Assembly (NCBI RefSeq): GCF_014199415.1
Contig: NZ_JACIJN010000007.1
Coordinates: forward strand, 1-64,000
DNA: 64,000 bases
From: Sphingomonas endophytica
Lineage (GTDB): Bacteria > Pseudomonadota > Alphaproteobacteria > Sphingomonadales > Sphingomonadaceae
Direction: 5' to 3'
The notes under the pieces are model-generated. The model was not told the DNA's origin. It did not search any database and worked only from the letters and a program-made list of their open reading frames with translations. Positions 52,658-61,266 of this stretch are shown piece by piece (position 1 is the stretch's first letter; each line of letters opens with the position of its first letter). Made by a program: the position numbers and the translations under genes.

Positions 52658-54109
52658 TCAGCGCACCGGCGTATCCAGCAGCCGCGCCATCTTCGCCTTC
52701 ATCGCGCGGATCGTCGCGGCGGGCAGCGCCTGCAGGCTGCTCATCGAGATGCTGCGCGGGTTCACCGGCCGGCCGTTCTGCCACACCTCCCAATGGAGAT
52801 GCGGCCCCGTCGAGATGCCGGTCGACCCGACATAGCCGATCACCTGTCCGCGCGTCACCCGCATCCCGGCGCGCACCGCGAAGCGACTCATATGGCCGTA
52901 GCCGCTGGACAGCCCGCCGGCATGGGCGAGCTTGACGAAATTGCCGTAGCCGCCCGCGCGCCCGGCGGACTGCACCACGCCGTCCATCGCGGCATAGATC
53001 GGGCTGCCATAAGGCGCGCCGATATCGGTGCCCTTGTGCATCCGCATGAAGCCGAGCAGCGGGTGCATCCGCATCCCGAACGTCGAAGTGACGCGCCCGG
53101 CGACCGGCATCCCCATCGTCCCGCGCCGCTCGACCTGCCCGCCCGGGTCCATCAGCGTGCCGCCGTCGCCCTCGCGGTCGCCCCAGCGCACCAACGCCAC
53201 CTTTTGCCGCCCCTGATCGAGCCCGGCATATTGCAGCTGTCCGACCTCGACCTCACCGGTCGCGGCACGCTGCTGGTCGGCGACGATGTCGAACGTGTCG
53301 CTCGGGTCGATCCGCTCGATCGGCATGTGTGCGCCGAGCGCCTTGAGGTAAGTCTCGACCACCCGCGCCGGCACCCCCGCCGCGCGCGCCGAGCGATACA
53401 GGCTCGCGCCGACGATCCCGCGGACATGCAGTGGGGTGCGGTCGATCGCGATCGGCCGGCGCACCACCGTCAGCCCCTCGCCGGCGCGGAGCACCGTCAT
53501 GTTGAGATCGAACGCCGCGCGGAAATCGAGCTTCTCGAGCGGGCGCGGCTGGAATTTGGTCGGCCGCCGCCCAAGCGTCAGCGACAGCAACGTCCCCGGC
53601 CGCAGCGACGCAGCCCCGACCAGCGACGCGACCCGCGCCGCCTCGCCGCCGCCGACTCCGGCGCGCTGCAACGTGCCCGCCAGCGTGTCGCCGTCGCCGA
53701 GCGCGGCGGTCAGTTCGATCTGCGGACGCTCCGGCGTTTCGCTCAGCGGACGGACCAGCGCCCCCGCCGCCATCCGCCGCCCGGTCGTCGCCCCCAGCGC
53801 GAGCGGCGCGAACGACTGCGTCCGCGCTTCCTCGAACGCCGCCTCCCCCATCACCGGCGCGCTCGCCCCGATCAGCGGCCGGAAGCCCGGCGACAGCAAC
53901 CACGCGCCCGCGCACAAAGCGGTGCAGGTCGCCAGCCCGCGCCACCACGTCCGGCTGCCGATATCGCGGCCGAGATCGGGCACCCAGTCGGTTTCGCGGG
54001 CCGCGGCGCGCGCACGGTGCAGCCACGCGCGATCGTCGGGGGGCAGGACGACCCGGCCGGACGCACCCGCGCCCGCCCATTCCAGTCCCTGTTGCTCGCG
54101 CAAGAACAC
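52658..54109 (-). CDS. M23-family murein endopeptidase
   Basis: A roughly 483-residue envelope protein. A short cytoplasmic part and one membrane helix (TWWRGLATCTALCAGAWLLS) are followed by an Opacity/LysM-like periplasmic region and a LytM/M23 domain with the zinc ligands in MHKGTDIGAPYGSPIYAAMD (HxxxD) and STGISTGPHLHWEVW (HxH), so it should cleave peptide cross-links. Start is uncertain: GTG 54109 (VFLREQQGLEW), GTG 54139 and TTG 54196 are all in frame. The frame stays open far upstream as an antisense shadow of the helicase gene. Confidence 0.85.
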   Translation of the reverse strand: MFLREQQGLEWAGAGASGRVVLPPDDRAWLHRARAAARETDWVPDLGRDIGSRTWWRGLATCTALCAGAWLLSPGFRPLIGASAPVMGEAAFEEARTQSFAPLALGATTGRRMAAGALVRPLSETPERPQIELTAALGDGDTLAGTLQRAGVGGGEAARVASLVGAASLRPGTLLSLTLGRRPTKFQPRPLEKLDFRAAFDLNMTVLRAGEGLTVVRRPIAIDRTPLHVRGIVGASLYRSARAAGVPARVVETYLKALGAHMPIERIDPSDTFDIVADQQRAATGEVEVGQLQYAGLDQGRQKVALVRWGDREGDGGTLMDPGGQVERRGTMGMPVAGRVTSTFGMRMHPLLGFMRMHKGTDIGAPYGSPIYAAMDGVVQSAGRAGGYGNFVKLAHAGGLSSGYGHMSRFAVRAGMRVTRGQVIGYVGSTGISTGPHLHWEVWQNGRPVNPRSISMSSLQALPAATIRAMKAKMARLLDTPVR

Positions 54110-54316
54110 GCCGGCTTCTGCCCCGCTCTCGAAAAGCACGCCGCCCAGGCGACCTGCGTCAGGCGCAGCGTTGTGGACGTGATTCGCTAAAGTCAAATTA
54201 ACCGCGCGCCCCGGAGCGTCACGCTGCGGTGGAGCGTTGATTTGGGACGGCGAACTGGAGGCGCCCGATTTGCAGCAATTGCATCCCCGCGCCGCACATC
54301 CGATGTAGGGCAGGTC

Positions 54317-56797
54317 ATGGTGGCTTTCGACCGACCCCGCGTCACGGCCGTGCTGGGTCCGACCAACACCGGCAAGACCCATCTCGCGATCGAGCGGATG
54401 TGCGCGCATTCCAGCGGCATGATCGGCTTCCCGCTGCGGCTGCTGGCGCGCGAGGTCTATGACCGCGTCGTCGCGATCAAGGGCGCCGATCGCGTCGCGC
54501 TGATCACCGGCGAGGAGCGGATCGTCCCCAAGGACGCACGCTGGTTCCTGTGCACCGCCGAAAGCATGCCGCTGCAACAGGACGTTGCGTTCGTCGCGCT
54601 CGACGAGGCGCAGCTCGGTAGCGACCGCGAGCGCGGGCATGTCTTCACTGACCGCATCCTGCGCGCGCGCGGCCGCGAGGAGACGATGATCCTCGGCGCC
54701 GAGTCGCTCCGCCCGGTGCTGCGCGCGCTGGTGCCCGGCATCGAGATCGTCGAGCGGCCGCGTTTCTCGACGCTCAGCTATGCCGGCGCGAAGAAGCTGT
54801 CGCGGTTGCCGCGCCGCTCGGTGATCGTCGCCTTCTCCGCCGAGGAAGTCTATGCCACCGCCGAGATGTTGCGGCGGCTGCGCGGCGGCGCCGCGGTGGT
54901 GATGGGCGCGCTCTCCCCGCGCACCCGCAATGCGCAGGTGGCGATGTTCCAGAACGGCGAGGTCGATTATCTCGTCGCCACCGACGCGATCGGCATGGGG
55001 CTCAACCTCGACGTCGGGCATGTCGCCTTTGCCGGGCTCCACAAGTTCGACGGCCAGCAACGCCGCCGGCTGCGCGTGTCGGAGATGGCGCAGATCGCCG
55101 GCCGCGCCGGGCGGCACCAGCGCGACGGCACGTTCGGCGCGCTGACCGAGGAAGGCCCCGACGCCTTCGAGCCCGAGGAGGTCGCCGCGATCGAGGGCCA
55201 CCGCTTCCCGCGACTCGACTGGCTCTTTTGGCGCAACGGCACCCCCGATCTGTCGAGCATCGACGCTTTGGTCGCCAGCCTGTCGGAGCGCCCCGACGAT
55301 CTCGCCTTGCGCGCCGCCCCCGAAGCGCTCGATCTCAAGATCCTCAAGCGGCTCGCCGAGGAACCCGGCGTCCGCGACCGAGCGCGCGGCAATGTCGCGC
55401 GGCTGTGGGCGGCGTGCGGCATCCCCGATTTCGCCAAGCTCGGGCTCGATCCGCACGCGCGCTTCGTCGGGCGCGTGTTCGGCTATCTGTCGCAAGGGTA
55501 TATCCCGCACCAATGGTTCGCCGACGAGGTCGCGCGGCTCGACCGCACCGAGGGGGATGTCGAGACGATCGCCGGTCGCATCGCCGCGATCCGCAGCTGG
55601 GCCTATATCGCGCAACGCCCCGACTGGCTCGCCGACCCGCAGACCTGGGCCGCCCGCACGCTCGAGATCGAGGCGCGGTTGTCCGACGCGCTCCACCTCG
55701 GCCTGACGCAGCGCTTCGTCGACAAGCGCACCACCGCGCTGGCGAAGAAGATCGGCGGCGGGGTCGGCGCGCTGCCGGTCGAGATCGACGCGCAGGGCGA
55801 GGTGACGATCGACACCCACACGATCGGGCGGCTGGAGGGCTTCCGCTTCGTCGTCGCCCCTGATGCGCGCGCGCACGACAAGCGCCTGCTGCTCGCCACC
55901 GCCGAAAAACGGCTCGCCGGTGAGCGCCGCCGCCGGGCGGAAGCACTGATCGCCAGCGAGGATACGCAACTCGCGCTCGGCGCGGACGAGACGATCGCCG
56001 TCGACGGGCTGGTGGTCGCGCGGCTGGCGCGCGGCACTTCGCTCGCGCGTCCGCAGGTGGTGCTCGACGACGCGCTCGACTGTCTAGACCCGCCGCTACG
56101 CATCCGCGTCGTCGAGCGGCTGCGACGCTGGACGCACGAGTCGATCGCGCGCACGCTCCCCGCGCTCGCCGCGCTGTCCGAGGCGACCCGCGCCGCCGAG
56201 GCCGGCCCCGCGCTGCGCAGCATCGCCGCCGCGATGGAGGCCGGTGCAGGCTTCGCGCAGCGCCTGCCGCTCCGCGACGCGATCGAGGCGCTCGCGCCGG
56301 GCCAGCGGCACTGGCTGCGGCAGCAGCGGATCACGATCGGCGCGCTCGACCTGTTCGACCCGCGGCTGCTCAAGCCCGCCGCACAGGCGTGGCGGCGCGC
56401 GCTGCTCGCCGCTTACGGCACCCCCACCCCGCCCATGCCGCCGCCCGGCGCGACGACGCTGCCGCGCGGTGCGCCCGGCGCGGTGGCACTGATGGGCTTT
56501 CGCGCGCTCGGCGGACAGGCGGTGCGGATCGATCTCGTCGAGCGCGTCGCGCGCGCCGCGCATGACGCGCGCGGCGCGCACGGCCGTGCGCCCTTCGCGC
56601 CCGATCCGGGATTGGCGGTGTCGATCGGGCTCGAACCCGCGACGGTCGCGCGGTTGATGGCCGAACTCGGCTTCCGCCCGGTCGCCAAGCCCGATGCGGC
56701 CCCGCATTACGTCTGGCGTGGCCGGGCGCGCGCGAAGGTCGCCGCGCCCGATCCCGCCAACGCCTTTGCCGCGCTCGCCGGGCTGATGGGGCGATGA
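54317..56797 (+). CDS. SUV3-like ATP-dependent RNA/DNA helicase
   Basis: An 826-residue superfamily 2 helicase. Motif I is AVLGPTNTGKTHLAIERM (about 11-28), motif II is FVALDEAQLGSDRERGHV, motif III-like is ILGAESLRPVLRAL, motif V is YLVATDAIGMGLNLDVGHVA and motif VI is EMAQIAGRAGRHQRDGTFGA. A long C-terminal region (about 290-826) includes a SUV3-type part, then Ala/Arg-rich sequence. SUV3 works in RNA turnover; the bacterial role is not established. It is divergent from the M23 gene and overlaps the S4 gene by four bases. Confidence 0.88.
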   Translation: MVAFDRPRVTAVLGPTNTGKTHLAIERMCAHSSGMIGFPLRLLAREVYDRVVAIKGADRVALITGEERIVPKDARWFLCTAESMPLQQDVAFVALDEAQLGSDRERGHVFTDRILRARGREETMILGAESLRPVLRALVPGIEIVERPRFSTLSYAGAKKLSRLPRRSVIVAFSAEEVYATAEMLRRLRGGAAVVMGALSPRTRNAQVAMFQNGEVDYLVATDAIGMGLNLDVGHVAFAGLHKFDGQQRRRLRVSEMAQIAGRAGRHQRDGTFGALTEEGPDAFEPEEVAAIEGHRFPRLDWLFWRNGTPDLSSIDALVASLSERPDDLALRAAPEALDLKILKRLAEEPGVRDRARGNVARLWAACGIPDFAKLGLDPHARFVGRVFGYLSQGYIPHQWFADEVARLDRTEGDVETIAGRIAAIRSWAYIAQRPDWLADPQTWAARTLEIEARLSDALHLGLTQRFVDKRTTALAKKIGGGVGALPVEIDAQGEVTIDTHTIGRLEGFRFVVAPDARAHDKRLLLATAEKRLAGERRRRAEALIASEDTQLALGADETIAVDGLVVARLARGTSLARPQVVLDDALDCLDPPLRIRVVERLRRWTHESIARTLPALAALSEATRAAEAGPALRSIAAAMEAGAGFAQRLPLRDAIEALAPGQRHWLRQQRITIGALDLFDPRLLKPAAQAWRRALLAAYGTPTPPMPPPGATTLPRGAPGAVALMGFRALGGQAVRIDLVERVARAAHDARGAHGRAPFAPDPGLAVSIGLEPATVARLMAELGFRPVAKPDAAPHYVWRGRARAKVAAPDPANAFAALAGLMGR

Positions 56798-57132
56798 CCA
56801 CCGATGCGACGATGCGGCTCGACCGCTATCTATGGTTCGCGCGGCTCGCGAAGACGCGCGACGTCGCACAGGCGCTCGCCTGCGACGGGCACTTCCGGAT
56901 CGATGGCCGCGCCGTCGACCGCGCGCACGCGCCGGTGCGGGTCGGCAACATCCTGACCTTTTTTCATGCCGGGCGGGTGCGCGTCCTGCGCGTCGAGGCG
57001 TTGCCGGCACGCCGCGGCCCCGCCCCGGAAGCGCAGGGTTGCTATCAGGAACTGGCGCTGTCCGGGCCGGTTTCATCAGCAGGAGCGTTGACGCGCGACA
57101 CCGACGGCGCGAAAGCGGCGCGCGAGAAGTGA
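56794..57132 (+). CDS. S4-domain RNA-binding protein (Hsp15-like)
   Basis: A 112-residue protein with an N-terminal S4 fold: MRLDRYLWFARLAKTRDVAQ, DGRAVDRAHAPVRVGNILTF. Hsp15 recycles stalled 50S subunits; coupling to the upstream helicase (ATGA) suggests an RNA-related job. The tail is Ala/Arg-rich. Confidence 0.85.
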   Translation: MTTDATMRLDRYLWFARLAKTRDVAQALACDGHFRIDGRAVDRAHAPVRVGNILTFFHAGRVRVLRVEALPARRGPAPEAQGCYQELALSGPVSSAGALTRDTDGAKAAREK

Positions 57133-57146
57133 GGAATTAGCCGACC

Positions 57147-57488
57147 ATGACCTATGTCGTCACCGACGCCTGCATCCGCTGCAAGTACATGGACTGCGTG
57201 GAAGTATGTCCGGTCGACTGCTTCTATGAGGGCGAGAACATGCTCGTCATCAACCCGTCGGAGTGTATCGACTGCGGCGTGTGCGAGCCCGAATGCCCGG
57301 CGGAGGCGATCCTGCCCGATACCGAAAGCGGGCTGGAGCAATGGCTCGAGCTGAACAACACCTTCTCGGCGCAATGGCCCAACGTCACGCGCAAGCTCGA
57401 CCAGACCCCGCCTGACGCCGACGAGATGAAGGGCGTCGAGGGCAAGTACGACAAGTTCTTCTCGCCCGAGCCCGGCAAGGGCGACTGA
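57147..57488 (+). CDS. fdxA: Seven-iron ferredoxin FdxA
   Basis: A 113-residue ferredoxin. Cysteines at 9, 12, 17, 21, 25 and 40, 43, 46, 50 ([37 protein letters not shown]) match the 3Fe-4S plus 4Fe-4S type. The C-terminal extension is [20 protein letters not shown]. It starts 14 bases after the S4 gene, the same S4-fdxA-carD neighbourhood seen in related bacteria. Confidence 0.95.
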   Translation: MTYVVTDACIRCKYMDCVEVCPVDCFYEGENMLVINPSECIDCGVCEPECPAEAILPDTESGLEQWLELNNTFSAQWPNVTRKLDQTPPDADEMKGVEGKYDKFFSPEPGKGD

Positions 57489-57493
57489 CGCGG

Positions 57494-58483
57494 ATGCGGC
57501 TGACGCGCCGCGCGCTGCTGGCCGGCGGTGCCGCGGCGCTGGCGCCGCTGCCGGCCTTCGCGCGCGACGCCGCCTACCCGCCCCCCGACCGCGAGGCGAT
57601 GCTCGCGGTGCCCGGCGGCCGCGTCTATGTCCGCGTCAACGGTGACCTGAATGGCCCACGCCCGCCGCTGGTCCTGATCCATGGCGGTCCCGGCGGCACG
57701 CACACCGGAATGCTCGACGCGCTCGCGCTCGCCGACGAGCGCGCGGTGATCCTCTACGACCAGCTCGACAGCGGCCGGTCGGACTGGCCACAGAACCCCG
57801 CCAATTGGCGCGTGGCGCGCTTCGTCGACGAGCTGGCGGCGATCCGCAGCGGGCTCGCCGTCGAACGCTGGCACGTCTGCGGCATCAGCTGGGGCGGCAC
57901 GATCGCGCTCGAATATGCCGCGCGCCGCCCGGCGGAACTCGCCAGCGCCGTGCTCGGCGGGCCGCTGATTGCGACGCGCGCGTGGCTCGCCGACGCCGAT
58001 GCGTTACGCGCCGCGCTGCCCCGCGCGGCGCGCGACGCGCTGCTCGCCTGCGAAGGGTCCTCGCCACCCGCCCCGGCCGCGTGCGACGCGGCCACCGAGG
58101 TCTTCTACCGCCACTACAATCGCCGCGAGGACGCCTCGCCCGCGCTGCGCGCGGCGGCACGCGCACCCGGCAATCGCGGCTTCGACCAGCGGCTCTACGA
58201 GACGATGTGGGGCAAGAGCGAGTTCGTCGCGACCGGCACGCTGCGCGACTATGACGGCACGCCGCTGCTCGCCAATCTGGACGGCGCCCGCACGCTGTTC
58301 ATGGTCGGCCAATATGATGAAGCGCGCGCCGTCACCGCGCTGCGCTTCGCCGCGCAGGTGCCCGGCGGTGCGGAAGTGGCGGTGATCCCGGGCGCGGCGC
58401 ACGGGACGCTCAGCGATCGTCCCGCCGAGACTGTGGGCATCCTGCGCGCCTGGCTCGCGCGTCACGACACGCCCGCGTTGTAA
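57494..58483 (+). CDS. Secreted alpha/beta hydrolase, proline iminopeptidase-like
   Basis: A 329-residue hydrolase with a twin-arginine-type leader (LTRRALLAGGAAALAPLPAF). The oxyanion motif is LVLIHGGPGGTHTGM, the nucleophile elbow is VCGISWGGTIALEYA (Ser near 138) and the likely His is near GAAHGTLSDRPAE. HGGPGG is characteristic of S33 prolyl aminopeptidases. The substrate is unknown. It starts five bases after fdxA. Confidence 0.85.
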   Translation: MRLTRRALLAGGAAALAPLPAFARDAAYPPPDREAMLAVPGGRVYVRVNGDLNGPRPPLVLIHGGPGGTHTGMLDALALADERAVILYDQLDSGRSDWPQNPANWRVARFVDELAAIRSGLAVERWHVCGISWGGTIALEYAARRPAELASAVLGGPLIATRAWLADADALRAALPRAARDALLACEGSSPPAPAACDAATEVFYRHYNRREDASPALRAAARAPGNRGFDQRLYETMWGKSEFVATGTLRDYDGTPLLANLDGARTLFMVGQYDEARAVTALRFAAQVPGGAEVAVIPGAAHGTLSDRPAETVGILRAWLARHDTPAL

Positions 58484-58679
58484 GAAAGTTCCGCCCCGTC
58501 AGCCTCGCTGCCCTAAACAGGCTGGAAATTTTATTGCGGCTGGGTTATATACGTCCGGCACGGGCGCTTCCTCAGCGTCCGCCGGAGACGTCCAACCTTT
58601 CTGCCCCAGCCCGACCGGCAACGCGGCGCCTGCGCCACGGGTCGAGCCTGTTGGGGCCACAACATTGGAAAGGCCACCT

Positions 58680-59213
58680 ATGGCTGCCAAGGCTCTGCAT
58701 TTCGATGTCGGCGATTATGTCGTTTACCCCAAGCACGGCGTCGGGCGCGTCATCGAGTTGCAGAAACAGGAAATCGCCGGGATGCAGCTGGAGCTGTACG
58801 TCCTGCGGTTCGAAAAGGAGCGGATGACGCTCCGCGTCCCCACCAACAAGGCCGAATCGGTCGGCATGCGCAAGCTGTCGTCGGACAAGACGATGCGCGA
58901 GGCAATGGAGACGCTCAAGGGCAAGCCCAAGGTGAAGCGCACCATGTGGTCGCGCCGCGCGCAGGAATATGAGGCGAAGATCAACTCGGGCGACCTCGCG
59001 TCGATCGCCGAGGTGGTCCGCGACCTGTTCCGCGCCGACGACCAGCCCGAGCAGAGCTATTCCGAGCGGCAGATCTTCGAGGGCGCGTGCAGCCGCCTCG
59101 CGCGCGAACTCGCCGCGATGGAGCAGATCGACGAGCCGGCCGCGCAGGAGAAGATCCTCGACATCCTCCGCAAGGCCGCGGCGATCTACAACAAGGACAA
59201 GGTGCCCGCCTGA
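58680..59213 (+). CDS. carD: CarD/CdnL-family transcription factor
   Basis: A 177-residue RNA polymerase-binding protein. The N-terminal Tudor-like domain (VGDYVVYPKHGVGRVIELQK, VLRFEKERMTLRVPTNKAES) binds the beta subunit, and a helical C-terminal part (SRRAQEYEAKINSGDLASIA, VVRDLFRADDQPEQSYSERQ) contacts promoter DNA. CarD stabilises open complexes at rRNA and housekeeping promoters. AAAGG is 7 bases before the ATG. A terminator follows. Confidence 0.94.
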   Translation: MAAKALHFDVGDYVVYPKHGVGRVIELQKQEIAGMQLELYVLRFEKERMTLRVPTNKAESVGMRKLSSDKTMREAMETLKGKPKVKRTMWSRRAQEYEAKINSGDLASIAEVVRDLFRADDQPEQSYSERQIFEGACSRLARELAAMEQIDEPAAQEKILDILRKAAAIYNKDKVPA

Positions 59214-59238
59214 CGCGGCACCACCCTGTTGCATGCAG

Positions 59239-59268
59239 AAGGGGCGGCCGGCGACGGTCGCCTCTTTT
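59239..59268 (+). terminator. Intrinsic terminator after carD
   Basis: AAGGGGCG pairs with CGCCTCTT (one G-T) around an inner GGCGA/TCGCC stem, running into a TTTT stretch 25 bases after the carD stop. Confidence 0.65.
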
Positions 59269-59284
59269 CGTTTGTGCACCTTTC

Positions 59285-59312
59285 TTGTGTGTATTAACAT
59301 AGCAACACACAA
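59285..59312. promoter_or_regulatory. AT-rich inverted repeat before the DUF2807 pair
   Basis: TTGTGTGT and ACACACAA are perfect eight-base arms around a 12-base spacer, ending two bases before the GGAGAG ribosome-binding site. It stands out in GC-rich DNA and looks like an operator or leader hairpin. Confidence 0.45.
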
Positions 59313-59323
59313 CGGAGAGACGG

Positions 59324-60037
59324 ATGATGCGGTCGATGATACTTGCGGCGCTGCTTCCACTGGTCGCATGTGGCAACAACGCCAACATCGAAGGGCAGGA
59401 GGTGCCGGCGCAAGGATCCGGTGCGACGCGAACCTATGCGGTGCGCGACTTCACCGCCGTCAAGCTGGCGGGCAGCGACGACATCGACGTCCGCGTCGGC
59501 GGGAGCTTCTCGGTCCGGGCCGAGGGCGATCCGCAAATCCTCGCCAAGCTGACGATCTCGCGCGACGGCGATCGCCTGATCGTCTCACGGCGCTGGAGCG
59601 GGACGCGGGGCAACGCGCGCGTCTACGTCACGCTGCCGAAGCTGACCGCCGCGTCGCTCGACGGCTCGGGCGATCTGACCATCGACCAGGTGCGCGGGGG
59701 CGGCTTCGACGCGCGCCTCGCTGGATCGGGCAACCTGCGGATCGCGCAGGTCGCGGCCGACTCGCTTGCGCTGTCGCTCGCCGGTTCCGGCAACATCGCC
59801 ACATCGGGTCAGACCGGGCAGCTTTCGCTCAACCTCGCCGGGTCGGGCAACGTCGACGCCACGGGGCTGGTCGCGCGCGAGGCCGCGATCAAGTCGGCCG
59901 GCTCGGGCAATATCCGCGCCACCGTTCGTGGTCCGGCGACGGTGTCGCTCGTCGGCTCGGGCGATGTCGATCTCGGCGGCGGGGCGCGCTGCACGGTCCG
60001 CAAGGCCGGCTCCGGCACGGTGCGGTGCGGGGGCTGA
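59324..60037 (+). CDS. DUF2807 (GIN domain) lipoprotein
   Basis: A 237-residue precursor with a type II signal peptide (ILAALLPLVACGNN). The mature part is a right-handed beta-helix-like GIN domain with repeated GSGN turns: LDGSGDL, LAGSGNL, LAGSGNI, LAGSGNV, SAGSGNI, LVGSGDV. Envelope function unknown. Start at 59324 or the next ATG at 59327; GGAGAG fits the latter better. A paralogue follows with a 13-base overlap. Confidence 0.87.
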   Translation: MMRSMILAALLPLVACGNNANIEGQEVPAQGSGATRTYAVRDFTAVKLAGSDDIDVRVGGSFSVRAEGDPQILAKLTISRDGDRLIVSRRWSGTRGNARVYVTLPKLTAASLDGSGDLTIDQVRGGGFDARLAGSGNLRIAQVAADSLALSLAGSGNIATSGQTGQLSLNLAGSGNVDATGLVAREAAIKSAGSGNIRATVRGPATVSLVGSGDVDLGGGARCTVRKAGSGTVRCGG

Positions 60038-60684
60038 TCGCACTCGTCGCGCTGCTTGCCACCCCCGCCGGGGCCGCCGAGCGGCGCTGGCCGGTCGGCA
60101 GCATCGAGCGGCTGCGGGTCGAGGCGCCGGTATCGCTGCGCGTCGTGACCGGCGGGGGCAATGGCGTGCGCGGCACCGCCGCCGCGCGGGCGACGCTCGA
60201 CGCGCTCGACCTGCGCGTCGACGGCACCACGCTGACGATCCGTGCGCCCCGCGGCTTTTCCGAGACCGCCGAGATCATCGTCACCACCCCGCGCCTCGAC
60301 ACCGTCGCGCTCTTCGCCCCCGCCACCGTCAGTGTCGACGCCTTGCGGGGCACACGCGCGACCGTCTCGATCGCCGGGGCCGGCAGCGTCTCGGTCGCGC
60401 GCGTCGATGCCGAACGATTTGACGCGACACTGGTCGGCGAGGGCACGATCACCGCTTCGGGCCGCACGACCGAGGCGCGGCTCGCGGGTAACGGCCCGGG
60501 TACGATCGATGCCGCCACGCTGCTGGCCGAGCGCACGACGGTTCAGGCGGCGGGCGACCTGATCGTCCGCGCCGCCGCACGCAGCACCGCGCGGATCACC
60601 GCCGGGCCCGACGCGCAGGTCACCATATCAGGTCATCCGCAATGTGCGGTACGTGCGGCGACGCCCGCCAACGTTCGCTGCTGA
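60025..60684 (+). CDS. Second DUF2807-like envelope protein
   Basis: A 219-residue protein starting GTG with a Sec-type signal peptide (RGLIALVALLATPAGAAERR) and no lipobox. It repeats the GIN-domain plan in a more diverged form (IAGAGSVSVARVDAERF, LVGEGTITASGRTTEAR, LAGNGPGTIDAATLLAERTT). The start lies inside the last codons of the preceding gene. Probably an old tandem duplication, now periplasmic instead of lipid-anchored. Confidence 0.82.
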   Translation: MRGLIALVALLATPAGAAERRWPVGSIERLRVEAPVSLRVVTGGGNGVRGTAAARATLDALDLRVDGTTLTIRAPRGFSETAEIIVTTPRLDTVALFAPATVSVDALRGTRATVSIAGAGSVSVARVDAERFDATLVGEGTITASGRTTEARLAGNGPGTIDAATLLAERTTVQAAGDLIVRAAARSTARITAGPDAQVTISGHPQCAVRAATPANVRC

Positions 60685-60710
60685 TCGCCCGCTCCGTCCG
60701 GCGACGGCCG

Positions 60711-61250
60711 TCAGTCGCCATCCGGTCCCAAGGCCGGATCGACGTCGCGCGGCCGGATGAAGCGGGTCAGTCGCCCGCTGCCTGCGGTCACGGTTGCCCA
60801 GTCGTCGGTATTGAACGTCAGCTCGGCCAGCGTCGCGGTCGGATATTTCTCCGCCACCGCCTCACGCAGCGCGCTACCATCTTCGGACACCAGCAGCAGC
60901 GTCAGCTCCTCCAGCCCGGGATTGTGCCCGACCAGCAGCAGCGACTCCGCCCCCGCCCCGCATTCATGCACCACGTCGAGCAACGTCGTCGGCGCGGCGA
61001 GATACAGCCGCCGGTCCCATGCCGGCATCAGCGCGCGTCCCAGCCCGCGCTCGAACTCGACGACCGTTTCATCGACACGGGTCGCGGGCGAGGCAACGAC
61101 CGCATCGAACCGCAGCTGCAAGTCACGGACATGCCGCCCCATCGTCACCGCCGCACGCCGCCCGCGCGCATTGAGCGGGCGGTCGAAATCACGCGCCACC
61201 GGATCGTCCCAGCCCGATTTGGCATGGCGCAACAGCGTCAGCGTCTTCAC
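60711..61250 (-). CDS. SixA-type histidine phosphatase
   Basis: A 179-residue histidine phosphatase: VKTLTLLRHAKSGWDDPVAR (RHG motif variant RHAKS as in SixA), SPATRVDETVVEF, and LLLVGHNPGLEELTLLLV with the second catalytic His. SixA acts on phosphohistidine of HPt or phosphotransfer proteins; the target here is unknown. Start at the GTG 61250; an ATG at 61289 would overlap the dinG stop by 22 bases. Confidence 0.85.
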   Translation of the reverse strand: MKTLTLLRHAKSGWDDPVARDFDRPLNARGRRAAVTMGRHVRDLQLRFDAVVASPATRVDETVVEFERGLGRALMPAWDRRLYLAAPTTLLDVVHECGAGAESLLLVGHNPGLEELTLLLVSEDGSALREAVAEKYPTATLAELTFNTDDWATVTAGSGRLTRFIRPRDVDPALGPDGD

Positions 61251-61266
61251 GGGGCGTCGGTCTCCG

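Noticed and set aside
54110..55969. Possible N-terminal extension making the M23 peptidase about 1100 residues
   Set aside because: The upstream part is composition-biased, antisense to the helicase gene and crosses the intergenic region; the membrane helix and domains need only the part after about 54109-54196.
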